Positions 17,605 to 27,252 are shown, counted from the stretch's first letter. The stretch is DNA of 64,000 nt from Pseudomonadales bacterium (GCA_041395945.1 JAWKZN010000001.1:3410001-3474000), one strand, 5' to 3'. The notes: generated from the sequence alone by a model not told the origin. Program-made: numbers and translations.

Positions 17605-19136
17605 CCACACAAGGCGTATCGGGTATCGACCGCAAAGACATTGATCGGCAGCTTCGAGGATCAAGTCTGCTGCTGGCCGGACGCCTGATATCAAAGTTCA
17701 TCAATTTCGGTGTCCAGGTGGCCATCATCCGGATGCTGACCAAGGACGACTTCGGCGCATTCGCATACGGGCTGGCGCTGGTTGCCGCAGGAGAAGTGCT
17801 GGTCAAGCTGGGCCTTGGTCAGGGGGCGAATCGCTTCGTACCCTACTACTTTGAGCGTCGCGAATTCGATGAACTGCTGGGTACGCTGGTTCTTGTCGCG
17901 ACAACCATCCTCGTCCTTGGAGCGGGCGGGTTCGGTCTGATCTGGTGGATATCCGCACAGGGACTGGAGGGCTTTCCGGACGGAACTGGCGGATCTGTAG
18001 TGTTGATGCTGTCACTGCTCGCACCCGTACAGGCACTCGATCAGCTCTGCGTACAGACGCTCGCCTGTTTCGCCAAACCCTGGCAGATACTGATCCGCAA
18101 ACATCTGCTCGGCCCGATGTTGCGGCTTCTCGCGGTGGGCGCCGCCTTCCTCGTGGATGGCCGGCCGGACGTTCTGGCGGCCGCCTATCTGGCGGGTGGT
18201 GTTTTCGGTGTGCTGATCTGCGCGCATCTCGTGCTGAAGGAGCTTTTCAATCAGGGCATGCTCCCCGGCCATCTTCACAGTTTTCGAATACCCTGGTCGC
18301 CGCTGTTACGTTACTCGTTACCGCTGATCAGTTCTGACCTGGTCGTGATCACCATGACGGGTGTTACGACAGTTCTGCTGATGTACACAGGTGGTGAAAT
18401 TGAAGTTGCCTCGATGCGCGCGGTCGCACCTGCGGCGGTGCTGAACCTGCTGATCGTTCAGAGCTTCGGAATACTCTTTCTCCCCAGTGCTGCGCGACTG
18501 TTTGCACGCAGGGATTTCGCTGCGATGAGTCAGCACCACTGGGAATCAGTTGCATGGGTAGCGGTGTTCAGCTTTCCGATTTTCGCACTGACCTTCTGTA
18601 TTGCACCGAATCTGGTCACGCTGCTGTTTGGCCAGGAGTATGCCGACTCTGCGATTGTTCTTGCGGTGCTTTCCCTGGGCAGCTATGCCTCAGTGGTGAC
18701 GGCATTCAGTGCCGAGTCCCTCCAGGTTCTGCACACCACCCGGCCACTGGTGTGGTCGAACCTGCTGATGATAGTGTCTTCGGTCCTGCTGGCGGTCCTG
18801 CTGTGTCCGCTGTTCGGTGCACTCGGTGCAGCGATCGCGGTTACCAGTGCCAGAATGGCAGGGGTCCTGATCCGGCAGATTGCACTGGTGAAGTCTCCGC
18901 ACATGAGCGAAACACCGACAACCATTCGGCTGATGTGGTTGCAGATCTTTCTTGCATCCCTGGCGGTAACAGTGGTCGGCTGGTTCTGGCAGCCTGCGCT
19001 GCTGATACAGATGCTGGTGGTGATCCTGGTTTGCCTGGGTCTCCTCAAGGTTTGTGCACGCAGCCTGGATATCACCAGGACATTTCCGGAACTGTTGAGA
19101 CTTCCACTGCTGAGCCGAATACTGGCGCGCGGGTGA
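17601..19136 (+). CDS. Wzx-type polysaccharide flippase
   Basis: A 511-residue membrane protein with twelve to fourteen hydrophobic helices. The start (DIDRQLRGSSLLLAGRLISK and FINFGVQVAIIRMLTKDDFG) is typical of the MATE-like polysaccharide transporter superfamily that flips lipid-linked repeat units across the inner membrane. The ATG overlaps the TGA of the polymerase gene (ATGA). Together with the polymerase and the Wzz-like protein it completes a Wzx/Wzy-dependent pathway. Confidence 0.9.
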   Translation: MTTQGVSGIDRKDIDRQLRGSSLLLAGRLISKFINFGVQVAIIRMLTKDDFGAFAYGLALVAAGEVLVKLGLGQGANRFVPYYFERREFDELLGTLVLVATTILVLGAGGFGLIWWISAQGLEGFPDGTGGSVVLMLSLLAPVQALDQLCVQTLACFAKPWQILIRKHLLGPMLRLLAVGAAFLVDGRPDVLAAAYLAGGVFGVLICAHLVLKELFNQGMLPGHLHSFRIPWSPLLRYSLPLISSDLVVITMTGVTTVLLMYTGGEIEVASMRAVAPAAVLNLLIVQSFGILFLPSAARLFARRDFAAMSQHHWESVAWVAVFSFPIFALTFCIAPNLVTLLFGQEYADSAIVLAVLSLGSYASVVTAFSAESLQVLHTTRPLVWSNLLMIVSSVLLAVLLCPLFGALGAAIAVTSARMAGVLIRQIALVKSPHMSETPTTIRLMWLQIFLASLAVTVVGWFWQPALLIQMLVVILVCLGLLKVCARSLDITRTFPELLRLPLLSRILARG

Positions 19137-19162
19137 AGCTGGTGCGATATCGGGATCTGCAG

Positions 19163-20200
19163 ATGACGTGCCGCTGCATTCAGAATGTAGCCTGGATCCG
19201 CTTCGTCGCGCCCTTGTGCTTTGCTCTGCTCGCTCAGCCGCTCCCGGCGGAGGCTGGAATCTGGCTCACCAGGGCACAGATCGACCAGCTCCCGACCCAG
19301 GGGCCGGCCTGGGACGCCCTGGCGCGCCGTGCGCGCGAACCGGTTACCTCTCTTTCCCTTGCCGATCAGGACAATCCGGACAACGTTACGGTACTGGCAA
19401 TGGCACTCTATGCGACCAGAACTGGCGATGAAGGCATGAAACGGCAGGTACGGGATTTCTGCCGACGCATACAGGGTACTGAACGCAGGGCCCGGGCGCT
19501 CGCAGTGGGCAGGGAACTCATAGCCTATGTGCTCGCCGCCGACATTGTGGGGCTCGATGCAGAGGATGATCTCACTTTTCGCCTCTGGCTAACGCAGATT
19601 CAGAACAGGGAGTTTTCCGGTCGCACGCTGCGATCCACCCACGAGGATCGACCGAACAACTGGGGCACGCATGCAGGTGCCACCCGTCTTGGTATCGCCC
19701 TGTATCTCGATGACCAGGACGAGGTCAAACGCAGCGCCAATGTTTTTCGAGGCTGGCTCGGTGAGGCCGATGCCTGGCGGGGATTCGAGTTCGGTGCGAC
19801 CTGGTGGCAACCAGCGGGATTTCGCAACTACGGCATCAACCCTGCCGGTGCAGTGCGCGGTGGTTTTTCCATCGATGGAGTACTACCGGATGATCAGCGC
19901 CGCGGCGGCAGATTCCGCTGGCCCCCGCCGCGCGAAAACTACGTGTATGAGGCGCTGCAGGGTGCTGTTACTCAAGCACTCCTTCTCGAGAAGCAGGGGT
20001 ATGACGTGTGGAACTGGGGCGACCAGGCACTGCTGCGCGCTTTCCGCTGGCTCCACGAGCAGGCCGATTTTCCGGCGGTCGGCGACGACACCTGGATGCC
20101 CCACGTCATCAATCGAGTCTACGCAACCCGGTTTCCGGCAGCCCCGGCCGCCACCCCCGGCAAGGGCATGGGATACACTGACTGGACAGAAGGGTACTGA
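19163..20200 (+). CDS. Secreted alginate-lyase-like protein
   Basis: The 345-residue product has a signal peptide (VAPLCFALLAQPLPAEAG) and an alpha-helical domain similar to alginate lyase (PL5/AlgL-like), with the RPNNWGTHAGATRLGIA segment matching the conserved NN-x-G region. Such proteins are common at the end of exopolysaccharide loci, where they trim or degrade polymer in the periplasm. An in-frame GTG at 19133 overlaps the flippase stop (GTGA) and could be the true coupled start, adding ten residues; I chose the ATG at 19163 because the signal peptide follows it. The substrate need not be alginate. Confidence 0.75.
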   Translation: MTCRCIQNVAWIRFVAPLCFALLAQPLPAEAGIWLTRAQIDQLPTQGPAWDALARRAREPVTSLSLADQDNPDNVTVLAMALYATRTGDEGMKRQVRDFCRRIQGTERRARALAVGRELIAYVLAADIVGLDAEDDLTFRLWLTQIQNREFSGRTLRSTHEDRPNNWGTHAGATRLGIALYLDDQDEVKRSANVFRGWLGEADAWRGFEFGATWWQPAGFRNYGINPAGAVRGGFSIDGVLPDDQRRGGRFRWPPPRENYVYEALQGAVTQALLLEKQGYDVWNWGDQALLRAFRWLHEQADFPAVGDDTWMPHVINRVYATRFPAAPAATPGKGMGYTDWTEGY

Positions 20201-20282
20201 TCCCTAACTTCCAGCGTTGTTCCGGCCTTTCACTGGCTGGCCAGGGCCGTACAGTGCCACGGCACCAGGTTGAGATCGCTTC

Positions 20283-20987
20283 ATGCTCGATTCGTCCTCC
20301 GTCGATCCCACGCCATACCTGGGCATCGCCGACCCCATCAGCTCGATTCTGCACCTCGGCGGCGCCGCAGTATTCGCTGTGCTGGGTGTCGGGCTGCTGC
20401 TGCGCGCCAGGGGTAGCAGCCTGCGGGTCGCCGCGATTGCTACATATCTCAGCGGCGTGGTTTCCGCGCTCTCTCTCAGCGGCGTGTTTCACCTCACCGC
20501 CAGAGGTACTGCGGCACGGGAGGTTCTGGTGATTCTCGATCACGCCGGCATCTTCTTCCTCATCGCAGCCAGCTACACACCGATCCACATCATCCAGTTC
20601 AGAGGCTTCATGCGCTGGGGCATTCTCGCCCTCGTCTGGGGTGCGGCGATCACCGGAATCGTCGTGAAATCGCTGTACTTCACTACCATGCCTGAGCGGC
20701 TCGGCCTGGCACTGTATCTGAGTCTTGGCTGGGCGGGTCTGATCTCCGCCATCGGTCTGTATCGGGTGGTCGGCCTCAGACCGCTGTTCCCGCTGATCGG
20801 CGGTGCCCTGGCCTACACACTGGGTGCAGCGCTCGAGTATGCGCGAGTACCAACCCTCGCTTCAGGCATTGTCGGTCCCCATGAGATTTTTCACGTGCTG
20901 GTCCTCATCGGTGTTGCCATGCACTGGACCTACATCCGCCGCATCACCATCCAGGCACCCATCACGGATCTGTATCAGCGGCGGTAG
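20283..20987 (+). CDS. Hemolysin III/PAQR family membrane protein
   Basis: A 234-residue protein with seven hydrophobic helices. It has the family's metal-site residues: SGVFHLTARG in the second helix region, ILDHAGIFFLIAASYTP, and HEIFHVLVLIGVAMHW near the C-terminus. These His/Asp/Ser residues mark the PAQR/HlyIII superfamily, whose bacterial members are proposed hydrolases or membrane-homeostasis proteins; the name hemolysin is historical. It lies 82 bases after the exopolysaccharide cluster and is probably independent of it. Confidence 0.85.
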   Translation: MLDSSSVDPTPYLGIADPISSILHLGGAAVFAVLGVGLLLRARGSSLRVAAIATYLSGVVSALSLSGVFHLTARGTAAREVLVILDHAGIFFLIAASYTPIHIIQFRGFMRWGILALVWGAAITGIVVKSLYFTTMPERLGLALYLSLGWAGLISAIGLYRVVGLRPLFPLIGGALAYTLGAALEYARVPTLASGIVGPHEIFHVLVLIGVAMHWTYIRRITIQAPITDLYQRR

Positions 20988-21168
20988 CTGCTCGCCGGTC
21001 TATTCTGGCTGGACTTCTGCAACAGTCAGCGGCTACATTCGGGGCCGGGGCATCCATCACCGGTCGGGCACGAGCAGCCTTTGTGCGCAGCGCCGGTTCA
21101 GCATCGAGTGAGGACATGCAGCAAACCCTCCGTGACAGCAACTGGCCGTCGCCCATCCGGCATGCGCC

Positions 21169-23625
21169 ATGATGTGGCGCAGTAGCCTGATCATCGCCGT
21201 ACTGGCGTTCTCCCAGGTGGCTTTTGCTGCTTCCTGGCAGACCACACGCTTTTCCGTGTCGCCGGGGCCACCGCTGGTAAATCCTGAGCTGCTCGGCCCG
21301 AGCGTTGATATCTTTGCGGAAGAAGCAAACAATCGCGACGACTCTATCCCCCAGCACACCCTCGACGAGATCGCCGCAGCGCTGAGCGACGCAGCACAGT
21401 GGTACGAGTCGCGTAATTTTCCCGAGCCAGTGCTGTTTCCTGTCGTCGATACACCGGAAGGGCCAGCCTTTCAGGTCTACGCGTGCAGTGAGCGATGGGT
21501 TGCCCAGGGTCTTCTGCAGGGCCTGCTGGGCGCCGTTTTCGGTGAGAACGCTGCGGTCGCTTCCTCTCCGTACAGTTTCTGTGACAAGTCCGGCGCCTAC
21601 ACCTCCATCTGCGGCAACTACAATCGCAATCAGTTCTTCTATCTGAATCTGGACAGAACGACCGACGCCAACGGACGGTTGAACGCGAACGGTTACCAGA
21701 CGATTGCCCACGAGATGATGCACGCCATCTCGGAACGCACGGCACTGGGTGGTCCGAGCAGCTGTCAGCGCGGCAAATGGCTCGGTGAAGGCCTGGCGGA
21801 TGCCATCAGCTTCGACATCATGGAAGAGATCTGGTCCGGCCGGTTCATCTTTGCCAGCGACGACAATGCCGTATCCAAACGGTACGGCACCCGCCCCTAC
21901 AGCATACCGCTCACCCGTTCGGAAGAAGTGCCGGTACCCAACACGCAGAATGCAACGGTGCTGGCCGGCTACCAGACCAGCTCGTTCTGGCGCTATATCG
22001 CAGATGCCTCCGGCGTCGGCTGGCGCATCTTGACCAACAGCAGCGACGGCAGGGATACCGGCATCCTGCATACATCGATGCCGAATCAGGTAAGCCCGGG
22101 CAACGAAGTCGACTGGCTGGACCGCGGCTTGCGTAACCGCCTGACCTACCGTCTCCGCGATCTCTTCGGGCTGTTCGCCAATCAGTTCGCCCACCAGGTT
22201 CCGCCGCTGAGCCGGTTCCAGGGCGAGCCGGCGGAAGACAATGTGGATGAATGGGTGCAGATGGCTTTCGATGACTGCCGCGAGGTTACGCTGAGCAATG
22301 ACCGTCCCAGCGATCTGGTCAGCCTCGAGATCGAGCCGCTGGCCGGGCGCTGTGTGTGGGTGAATCCGACCAACTGGCCCGGGCTGGTACAGATCTCATT
22401 CCAGGCCATCAGCACCGATCGGCAACTGCTCGAAGACATTTCCATCGGCCGCGCGGGAACGGCACTGCTCAGCCGTGCGGTTCCGATCGGGCAACTCGGG
22501 GGGCCTGGTTCGGCGTATGTCAGCAGCTGGCGCGACTACCCCCAGGACGGCAGCGAGCGGACGCTATATGTCGTCACCAACTTTGCCACGACGCCGTCGA
22601 GCAGCAGGGCCAGACAGTTCGATCTGAGCGTTTCGCTGCCGATGAATACGGTATCGACTCGTAACGATGCGACGCTGCCGGTCGCTCCGGTAGCGCCGGC
22701 CCCCAAACCGCCAACCTACGACAAGCGCAATAAATCGGTGCGACAGCAGCGCGCAGACACGGCGAAGATGGTTGCCGAGCAGATGGATGCCGACAAACGC
22801 TCTCTGAACGCGCACACCCATGGCTCCACGAGCGTTTCGCGAAAGACGCAGATACCGCCCTGCACAGAACCCTTCCGTTACCAGGCCTGTGGTCCGCGCC
22901 TGGAGATCCTGCTGTCGGTAGTGCCGGGCACCTATGCTGCGCCCGGCCAGACCACTGCCGCAGGCGGCATCGCCGCCCAGGTCTTCGGCGGCCTGCAGGC
23001 CATGTCGGCCACCAGCCTGTGGGACTCACAACCGGTGATGCAGGAGCTTGTGGCGCAACTGGACCAGATCGACGGCAGCAACGTGTCCATCGCCATTCCG
23101 CTGATCGACTACGGCTTCAGTGGTTCCTTCGACAACGCATCCATTCACGTCGACATGTCGGGTGACCGCACCTTTCGGGCGATCGGGCCGCCGGATGCAT
23201 CCGGATGGCCACCGCTCACCGGCCAGGTCACCATCCTTGAATACACGCCGTTCAATCTGCGTGGCAGCTTCACCGCACCGCTGGCAGAGTTCGTGCCTTC
23301 GGGCAGTGACGCGCCAGCCATTTACGTGCGGCGCGACACCGTCCACGGCACCTTCAACTCGGTCGCTCCCTGGCAGGTGGACGAACGGGTGCAGACCTAC
23401 ATTCCGGACACCCAGGAGGAAATGGCCGAGGATATCGCCAACACGCTCGGAGTCAGACGCCGGCCCACACCCGGGACCGGATCCTCGAGCTCGGGAGATG
23501 GATCGGCGGGTTCCAGCGGTTCCGGGCAGGTTATTCACGATTGCACCTGCGAGTGTGAGATGCAGCCGTTCGCAGACGAGCTGTGCAGTCTGCTGTGTGA
23601 AGAAGAATTTGCTCTCTGCGAGTAA
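21169..23625 (+). CDS. Secreted HEXXH putative zinc peptidase with Cys-rich tail
   Basis: An 818-residue protein with a signal peptide (LIIAVLAFSQVAFAAS). Residues 181-185 are HEMMH and Glu207 lies in WLGEGLADA, the spacing of gluzincin zinc peptidases (HEXXH plus a downstream Glu). I do not recognise the rest. A middle region of beta-rich character is followed by a second part starting near residue 560, a Ser/Gly linker around residues 768-784 and a tail with eight cysteines (DCTCECEMQPF and later LCSLLCEEE) that probably forms disulfides in the periplasm or outside. The next three genes, on the other strand, include more secreted proteins of unknown role. Confidence 0.7.
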   Translation: MMWRSSLIIAVLAFSQVAFAASWQTTRFSVSPGPPLVNPELLGPSVDIFAEEANNRDDSIPQHTLDEIAAALSDAAQWYESRNFPEPVLFPVVDTPEGPAFQVYACSERWVAQGLLQGLLGAVFGENAAVASSPYSFCDKSGAYTSICGNYNRNQFFYLNLDRTTDANGRLNANGYQTIAHEMMHAISERTALGGPSSCQRGKWLGEGLADAISFDIMEEIWSGRFIFASDDNAVSKRYGTRPYSIPLTRSEEVPVPNTQNATVLAGYQTSSFWRYIADASGVGWRILTNSSDGRDTGILHTSMPNQVSPGNEVDWLDRGLRNRLTYRLRDLFGLFANQFAHQVPPLSRFQGEPAEDNVDEWVQMAFDDCREVTLSNDRPSDLVSLEIEPLAGRCVWVNPTNWPGLVQISFQAISTDRQLLEDISIGRAGTALLSRAVPIGQLGGPGSAYVSSWRDYPQDGSERTLYVVTNFATTPSSSRARQFDLSVSLPMNTVSTRNDATLPVAPVAPAPKPPTYDKRNKSVRQQRADTAKMVAEQMDADKRSLNAHTHGSTSVSRKTQIPPCTEPFRYQACGPRLEILLSVVPGTYAAPGQTTAAGGIAAQVFGGLQAMSATSLWDSQPVMQELVAQLDQIDGSNVSIAIPLIDYGFSGSFDNASIHVDMSGDRTFRAIGPPDASGWPPLTGQVTILEYTPFNLRGSFTAPLAEFVPSGSDAPAIYVRRDTVHGTFNSVAPWQVDERVQTYIPDTQEEMAEDIANTLGVRRRPTPGTGSSSSGDGSAGSSGSGQVIHDCTCECEMQPFADELCSLLCEEEFALCE

Positions 23626-23663
23626 CGCAATTTCCTGATCAGCAGCGGGTGGCCGTCAGAGCA

Positions 23664-24845
23664 TCAATAGGCGCGCAGCCTGAAGGTGGTCTCCAGCACC
23701 GGCGCGCCATTGTGTGTGCAGCGGACGAGCCGTTCCTTGCCGTCGCCGGAAACAGACTGATCGGCGACCTGGTACATGGGCACAAACAGGTGGCCGCTCG
23801 CCGACGGCAGGTCGACGCTGCGCGGTATCGGCGGGTCAGCACTGGCTGCAGCGCTGCCCACCCGCTGGGATTCGATCGGCTTTCCGTTCTCATCCAGCGG
23901 CGCCATGCTGATCTGGAGATCTTCAGGGGAATCGGCGCTGGCGATGACTTTTGAGAACATGCCCAGCAGTTGCGCCATGCCATCTTCCTGACCGGCGGGT
24001 TTACTTTCTTCCTGGGTCCGGGTCTGGTGGGCGTCGGCGCCTAGCTTGAGCAGGCTGCCGATAAAGTCTTCCTCTCCACCACTGGTCGAGACGGAACACT
24101 CGAGTGGCTTGCTCGGATCGGCGTTGCGGTAGTCGAATTCCATGCCGAATCTCGTACACCGGTTGCCGCCGCAGACATCCTGACCGCCGACACGGATGTC
24201 CGCCGACTGCTCACACACGCTCTCACCGCAGAGCGGCCCGGCACGAAATTCGGATATGCGCATCGCATCCACAGTGACACCCGGATAGGAATCGAACACC
24301 GGCTCGACCGAACCGCCATTTGCCGCAACGCACACTGAATCACCCCCGCACTGACGACTTGCACCGTCCGGACACCGGAAAGCGGGTTCCTGCGCGCCGG
24401 CGTCGTCGCGGGTGTATTCGTAAGTGATATAGCCATCATAAGGCCCCTTGCCGACGAGCCAGGAGCCTGCATCGAGACCGAACTGATCGATGATATCGGC
24501 ATCGCACTGCGCCTGGCAGTCACCACCCCGGGCACCATCGAGCAGACAGTTGTCCAGACACTGGTCGTGCACGCGGCAGCCGTTGTGCGTTCCACACTCG
24601 TAGGTCACCACCCGTTGCAGCCGCGCGGGCCCGGCACATTCATAGCTGACCGACTTCGTACAGCTGTCCGGACAGCCGGCACCGCAGGCGCCCCGGCACT
24701 GATTGGCGCGATTGCCGACCTTCGGACCGAAGTCGTTGCGAACCGATGTCCCCGGCTCAGGCGACCACTGAGCTGCATTTGCCGGGACCGATAGGCCAAG
24801 CACCACAGCCAGCAGGATCGCCACCACTGCTGAATATCTATTCAC
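23664..24845 (-). CDS. Secreted Cys-rich protein with phospholipase-A2-like His motif
   Basis: The 393-residue product has a signal peptide ending PANAA and over twenty cysteines in its first 260 residues. Residues 89-96 (GCRVHDQC) resemble the PLA2 histidine active site (C-C-x-x-H-D-x-C) with the first Cys replaced, so His93/Asp94 could be a catalytic dyad. The C-terminal 130 residues look like a separate beta-rich domain. I do not recognise a named family for the whole protein. It converges with the HEXXH gene (38-base gap) and lies just downstream of a LolA/DUF4412-like gene, perhaps in one operon with it. Confidence 0.6.
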   Translation of the reverse strand: MNRYSAVVAILLAVVLGLSVPANAAQWSPEPGTSVRNDFGPKVGNRANQCRGACGAGCPDSCTKSVSYECAGPARLQRVVTYECGTHNGCRVHDQCLDNCLLDGARGGDCQAQCDADIIDQFGLDAGSWLVGKGPYDGYITYEYTRDDAGAQEPAFRCPDGASRQCGGDSVCVAANGGSVEPVFDSYPGVTVDAMRISEFRAGPLCGESVCEQSADIRVGGQDVCGGNRCTRFGMEFDYRNADPSKPLECSVSTSGGEEDFIGSLLKLGADAHQTRTQEESKPAGQEDGMAQLLGMFSKVIASADSPEDLQISMAPLDENGKPIESQRVGSAAASADPPIPRSVDLPSASGHLFVPMYQVADQSVSGDGKERLVRCTHNGAPVLETTFRLRAY

Positions 24846-24908
24846 TTCCGCCTCCTCTGCTGACTTCCCAGTCCGCGGGCGCTGGTCGCCTGCGGCAGCC
24901 GCACAAAC

Positions 24909-25910
24909 TCAGGGGTTCTTGCAGCGCTCCACCGCATCTTCGCTGATACCGAGATCCTTCGCTGCAGCAGACACGTCGGAGACTGTCGCATCAGCCTCAT
25001 AAATGTCCGCCGCCGCCTGACCCAGTTCCGGGCCACCGAAGCGTCGCGCCACGCGGGATGCAGCACTGAACATGCGGCCCAGACCGCGCTTGGTCTGCTG
25101 CTGCCCCTGGGCTGCCTCCTGGGCCTCGCGCAGGCATTCCTGCTGGCGGGTGGCCAGATCGCTCGTCCCACCCTGGGCCGGCGCGGTGCCTGCAGTCGAC
25201 GCGACAGCAGGCGCCGAGCCAGCCGCACCCTGACCGAACAGCCCGCTGAGCCCCGCCATGCTGCCCATATCCATCGGCTTGAGATTGGGGGGCAACTCGA
25301 AATACCCGGGATCCTGAGGCCGCAGATTGAGCTCAGTGAACTCCATCGATATCCGCTGACCTTTGCTGCCTTTGCTCGAATAGATCATGTCCATCTTGAT
25401 GGGCACACCCGTATCCGTCACCCAGATGAATCCGGCGCCCTTACCGTCCTTGTCCTTGAACTGGGTCTTGTACTTGGTGGCATCGTGACCATTGATCGCC
25501 TCCCGGCCAGTGCGTTCGATGCGGCTGAACTCGAGCCCGTTGGAGGTCTGCATGAGCCCACCTTCCAGCGTATCCTCACGGTAGTAGCCCATGGACGGGA
25601 GGAGAATGAAACTCTTGCCGAGATCTTCGCGCAGGATCACGGCGCTCGACATGCCGCTCATCTGTAGTTCCGTGTACATCTTCCCCGGCGCACGACGTTC
25701 GATCGCTTCTATCTGAGCGTCCTTCACTTCCATGACGCGCGTACCGTCGTAGGACACATTCATGTCTATGCCGAGCTGAGAGGCCCACTTCTCGTAGGGG
25801 TGCACACCGCCCAGGGCCGACACACTCAGCAGCGCAAGACCTGCCGCACCGAGGATCGCGGCAAGTGTGTACCTCACACTACCCGGACCTGTTTCCTTCG
25901 TTCCACTCAT
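24909..25910 (-). CDS. Exported LolA/DUF4412-like protein
   Basis: The 333-residue product has an N-terminal hydrophobic export segment (YTLAAILGAAGLALLSVSAL) and then a beta-rich domain in which MNVSYDGTRVMEVKDAQIEA, TGREAINGHDATKYKT and FIWVTDTGVPIKMDMIY resemble the curved-sheet DUF4412/LolA-like families that bind lipids or lipoproteins. The last 100 residues are Ala/Gln-rich and less ordered. I chose the ATG at 25910, which has a GGAG ribosome site six bases upstream; the frame opens at 25949. A lipid-binding role beside a PLA2-like protein is attractive but unproven. Confidence 0.65.
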   Translation of the reverse strand: MSGTKETGPGSVRYTLAAILGAAGLALLSVSALGGVHPYEKWASQLGIDMNVSYDGTRVMEVKDAQIEAIERRAPGKMYTELQMSGMSSAVILREDLGKSFILLPSMGYYREDTLEGGLMQTSNGLEFSRIERTGREAINGHDATKYKTQFKDKDGKGAGFIWVTDTGVPIKMDMIYSSKGSKGQRISMEFTELNLRPQDPGYFELPPNLKPMDMGSMAGLSGLFGQGAAGSAPAVASTAGTAPAQGGTSDLATRQQECLREAQEAAQGQQQTKRGLGRMFSAASRVARRFGGPELGQAAADIYEADATVSDVSAAAKDLGISEDAVERCKNP

Positions 25911-26202
25911 GATTTTCTCCGCTCTCTGTACTCTTGAAAATCCATCCACAGCCCGCCAGGCTCAACGCAGCAGGCGTCGGCGCAGGACAGGCCAAACCCG
26001 GATACCGTCGCCAACCCGGAAGCGGCACGCCGGCGGCATCCCTTAAGCCTCCGGACCATACCATCGGCCAGCGGGTGATCAAACAGTCTGGTGCGTGCCG
26101 GCGGCCTGCGGAGAGGCCGATTCCCCCGATCAGCAGCCGCTGCAGGGCTTTGCGGGTGTGCTGACGAGCTTCCTCGCACTGTGGAGACCGGCAGAACGCG
26201 GC

Positions 26203-27252
26203 TCAGCGCAGCTTCAGCATCAACACCAGAAGCAGCGGGGTCCCCACCGCCTGCAGCAGCATGAAACGCACAAGGACCTGTGTGTTGGTCCAGCCCAGGT
26301 TCTTGCGCACATGATCGTGCAACGGATAGCGGACATTCCGGAATATCGGAATCCGGAAGAAGCGCAGCAGCGCGACCTTGAGCAGACCCGTGCCGCCATT
26401 GACCAGCACCACGGTCGCCACCACAAACACCAGGAACGGATTACCGGAGGCGAGCACCAGCACACCGGTCATCAGTCCGATCGGCCGTGACCCGGCATCG
26501 CCCATCAGCACCATGCTTGGATTGCAGTTGTACCAGAGATAGCTCGCCAGACAGCCGACCATCGCAAAGGCGAGCAGTGCCCAATCCGGTCCGTTCAGAT
26601 AGTGGGGCACGAGCAGGTACTTCGATACATCGACATGGCCCACCACGCCATACAGGAAGGCGCCGAGAAAGGTCAGCGCCATCGCCGAAAGGCTGCCCGA
26701 GAGGCCATCGACCCCATCGGTGGCATTGGTCGAATTGATGGTCACCCAGATCAGCACCGCGCCCGCGCTGATGAACAGCCACGGCTCGATCAGCAGCGGC
26801 GTCTTGAGGAACGGCAGCCATACCTCGGACCCCGCAAAGCGACACACGGCACTCGCAGCGATGATGCTCACGAGCAGATCGCAGGCACCCAGGGTGTACT
26901 CGCTCCAGCCGCCGCGGGTTCTGTCGTCGAGAAACCCGATCCACATGGCGAAGACGATGCAACCGATCACCGCCAGATACGGCCACTCCAGGGGCATCAC
27001 CAGCAGCGCGATCACGGCAAATATCGGGACGAAAATGACGCCCGCTGACATGGGCTTGCCGATGCTCTTGTCCGCGTCTATCGCATGGGCGCGTCCCTGA
27101 TCCCGTGGCAGCAGATGCCAGAACCTGGGCAGCAGCCAGAAGGTCAACACCACCGCAGTCGCGCCGGCAAAACCGGCGAGGAACAGGTAGCTGGTGAAGA
27201 GCCGCAGCGGGCCGAACAGATGACCGAAGTGCTCTGCGAGCGTTTGTAGGAT
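26203..27252 (-). CDS. Divergent MraY-like phospho-MurNAc-pentapeptide transferase, likely ATC start
   Basis: A 349-residue protein with about ten membrane helices and MraY motifs: FLDDRTRGG, NATDGVDGLSG and MGDAGSRPIG hold the catalytic Asp residues, while the usual HHH motif is replaced by HDH in PLHDHVRKNLGW. MraY transfers phospho-MurNAc-pentapeptide to undecaprenyl phosphate. The first GTG (27153) would cut off helix 1. Reading upstream gives I-L-Q-T-LAEHFGHLFG, which lines up with M-L-x-x-LAEH at the start of E. coli MraY. That first codon is ATC at 27250-27252, with AAGGAG five bases upstream and no ATG, GTG or TTG between an in-frame TAA and 27153. The gene is not in a dcw cluster, so it is probably a paralogue. 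Confidence 0.8.
   Translation of the reverse strand: MLQTLAEHFGHLFGPLRLFTSYLFLAGFAGATAVVLTFWLLPRFWHLLPRDQGRAHAIDADKSIGKPMSAGVIFVPIFAVIALLVMPLEWPYLAVIGCIVFAMWIGFLDDRTRGGWSEYTLGACDLLVSIIAASAVCRFAGSEVWLPFLKTPLLIEPWLFISAGAVLIWVTINSTNATDGVDGLSGSLSAMALTFLGAFLYGVVGHVDVSKYLLVPHYLNGPDWALLAFAMVGCLASYLWYNCNPSMVLMGDAGSRPIGLMTGVLVLASGNPFLVFVVATVVLVNGGTGLLKVALLRFFRIPIFRNVRYPLHDHVRKNLGWTNTQVLVRFMLLQAVGTPLLLVLMLKLR

Noticed and set aside
20962..22194. A 410-codon minus-strand frame opposite the HEXXH gene
   Set aside because: No signal peptide or domain; the plus strand has a signal peptide and a metal-binding motif.
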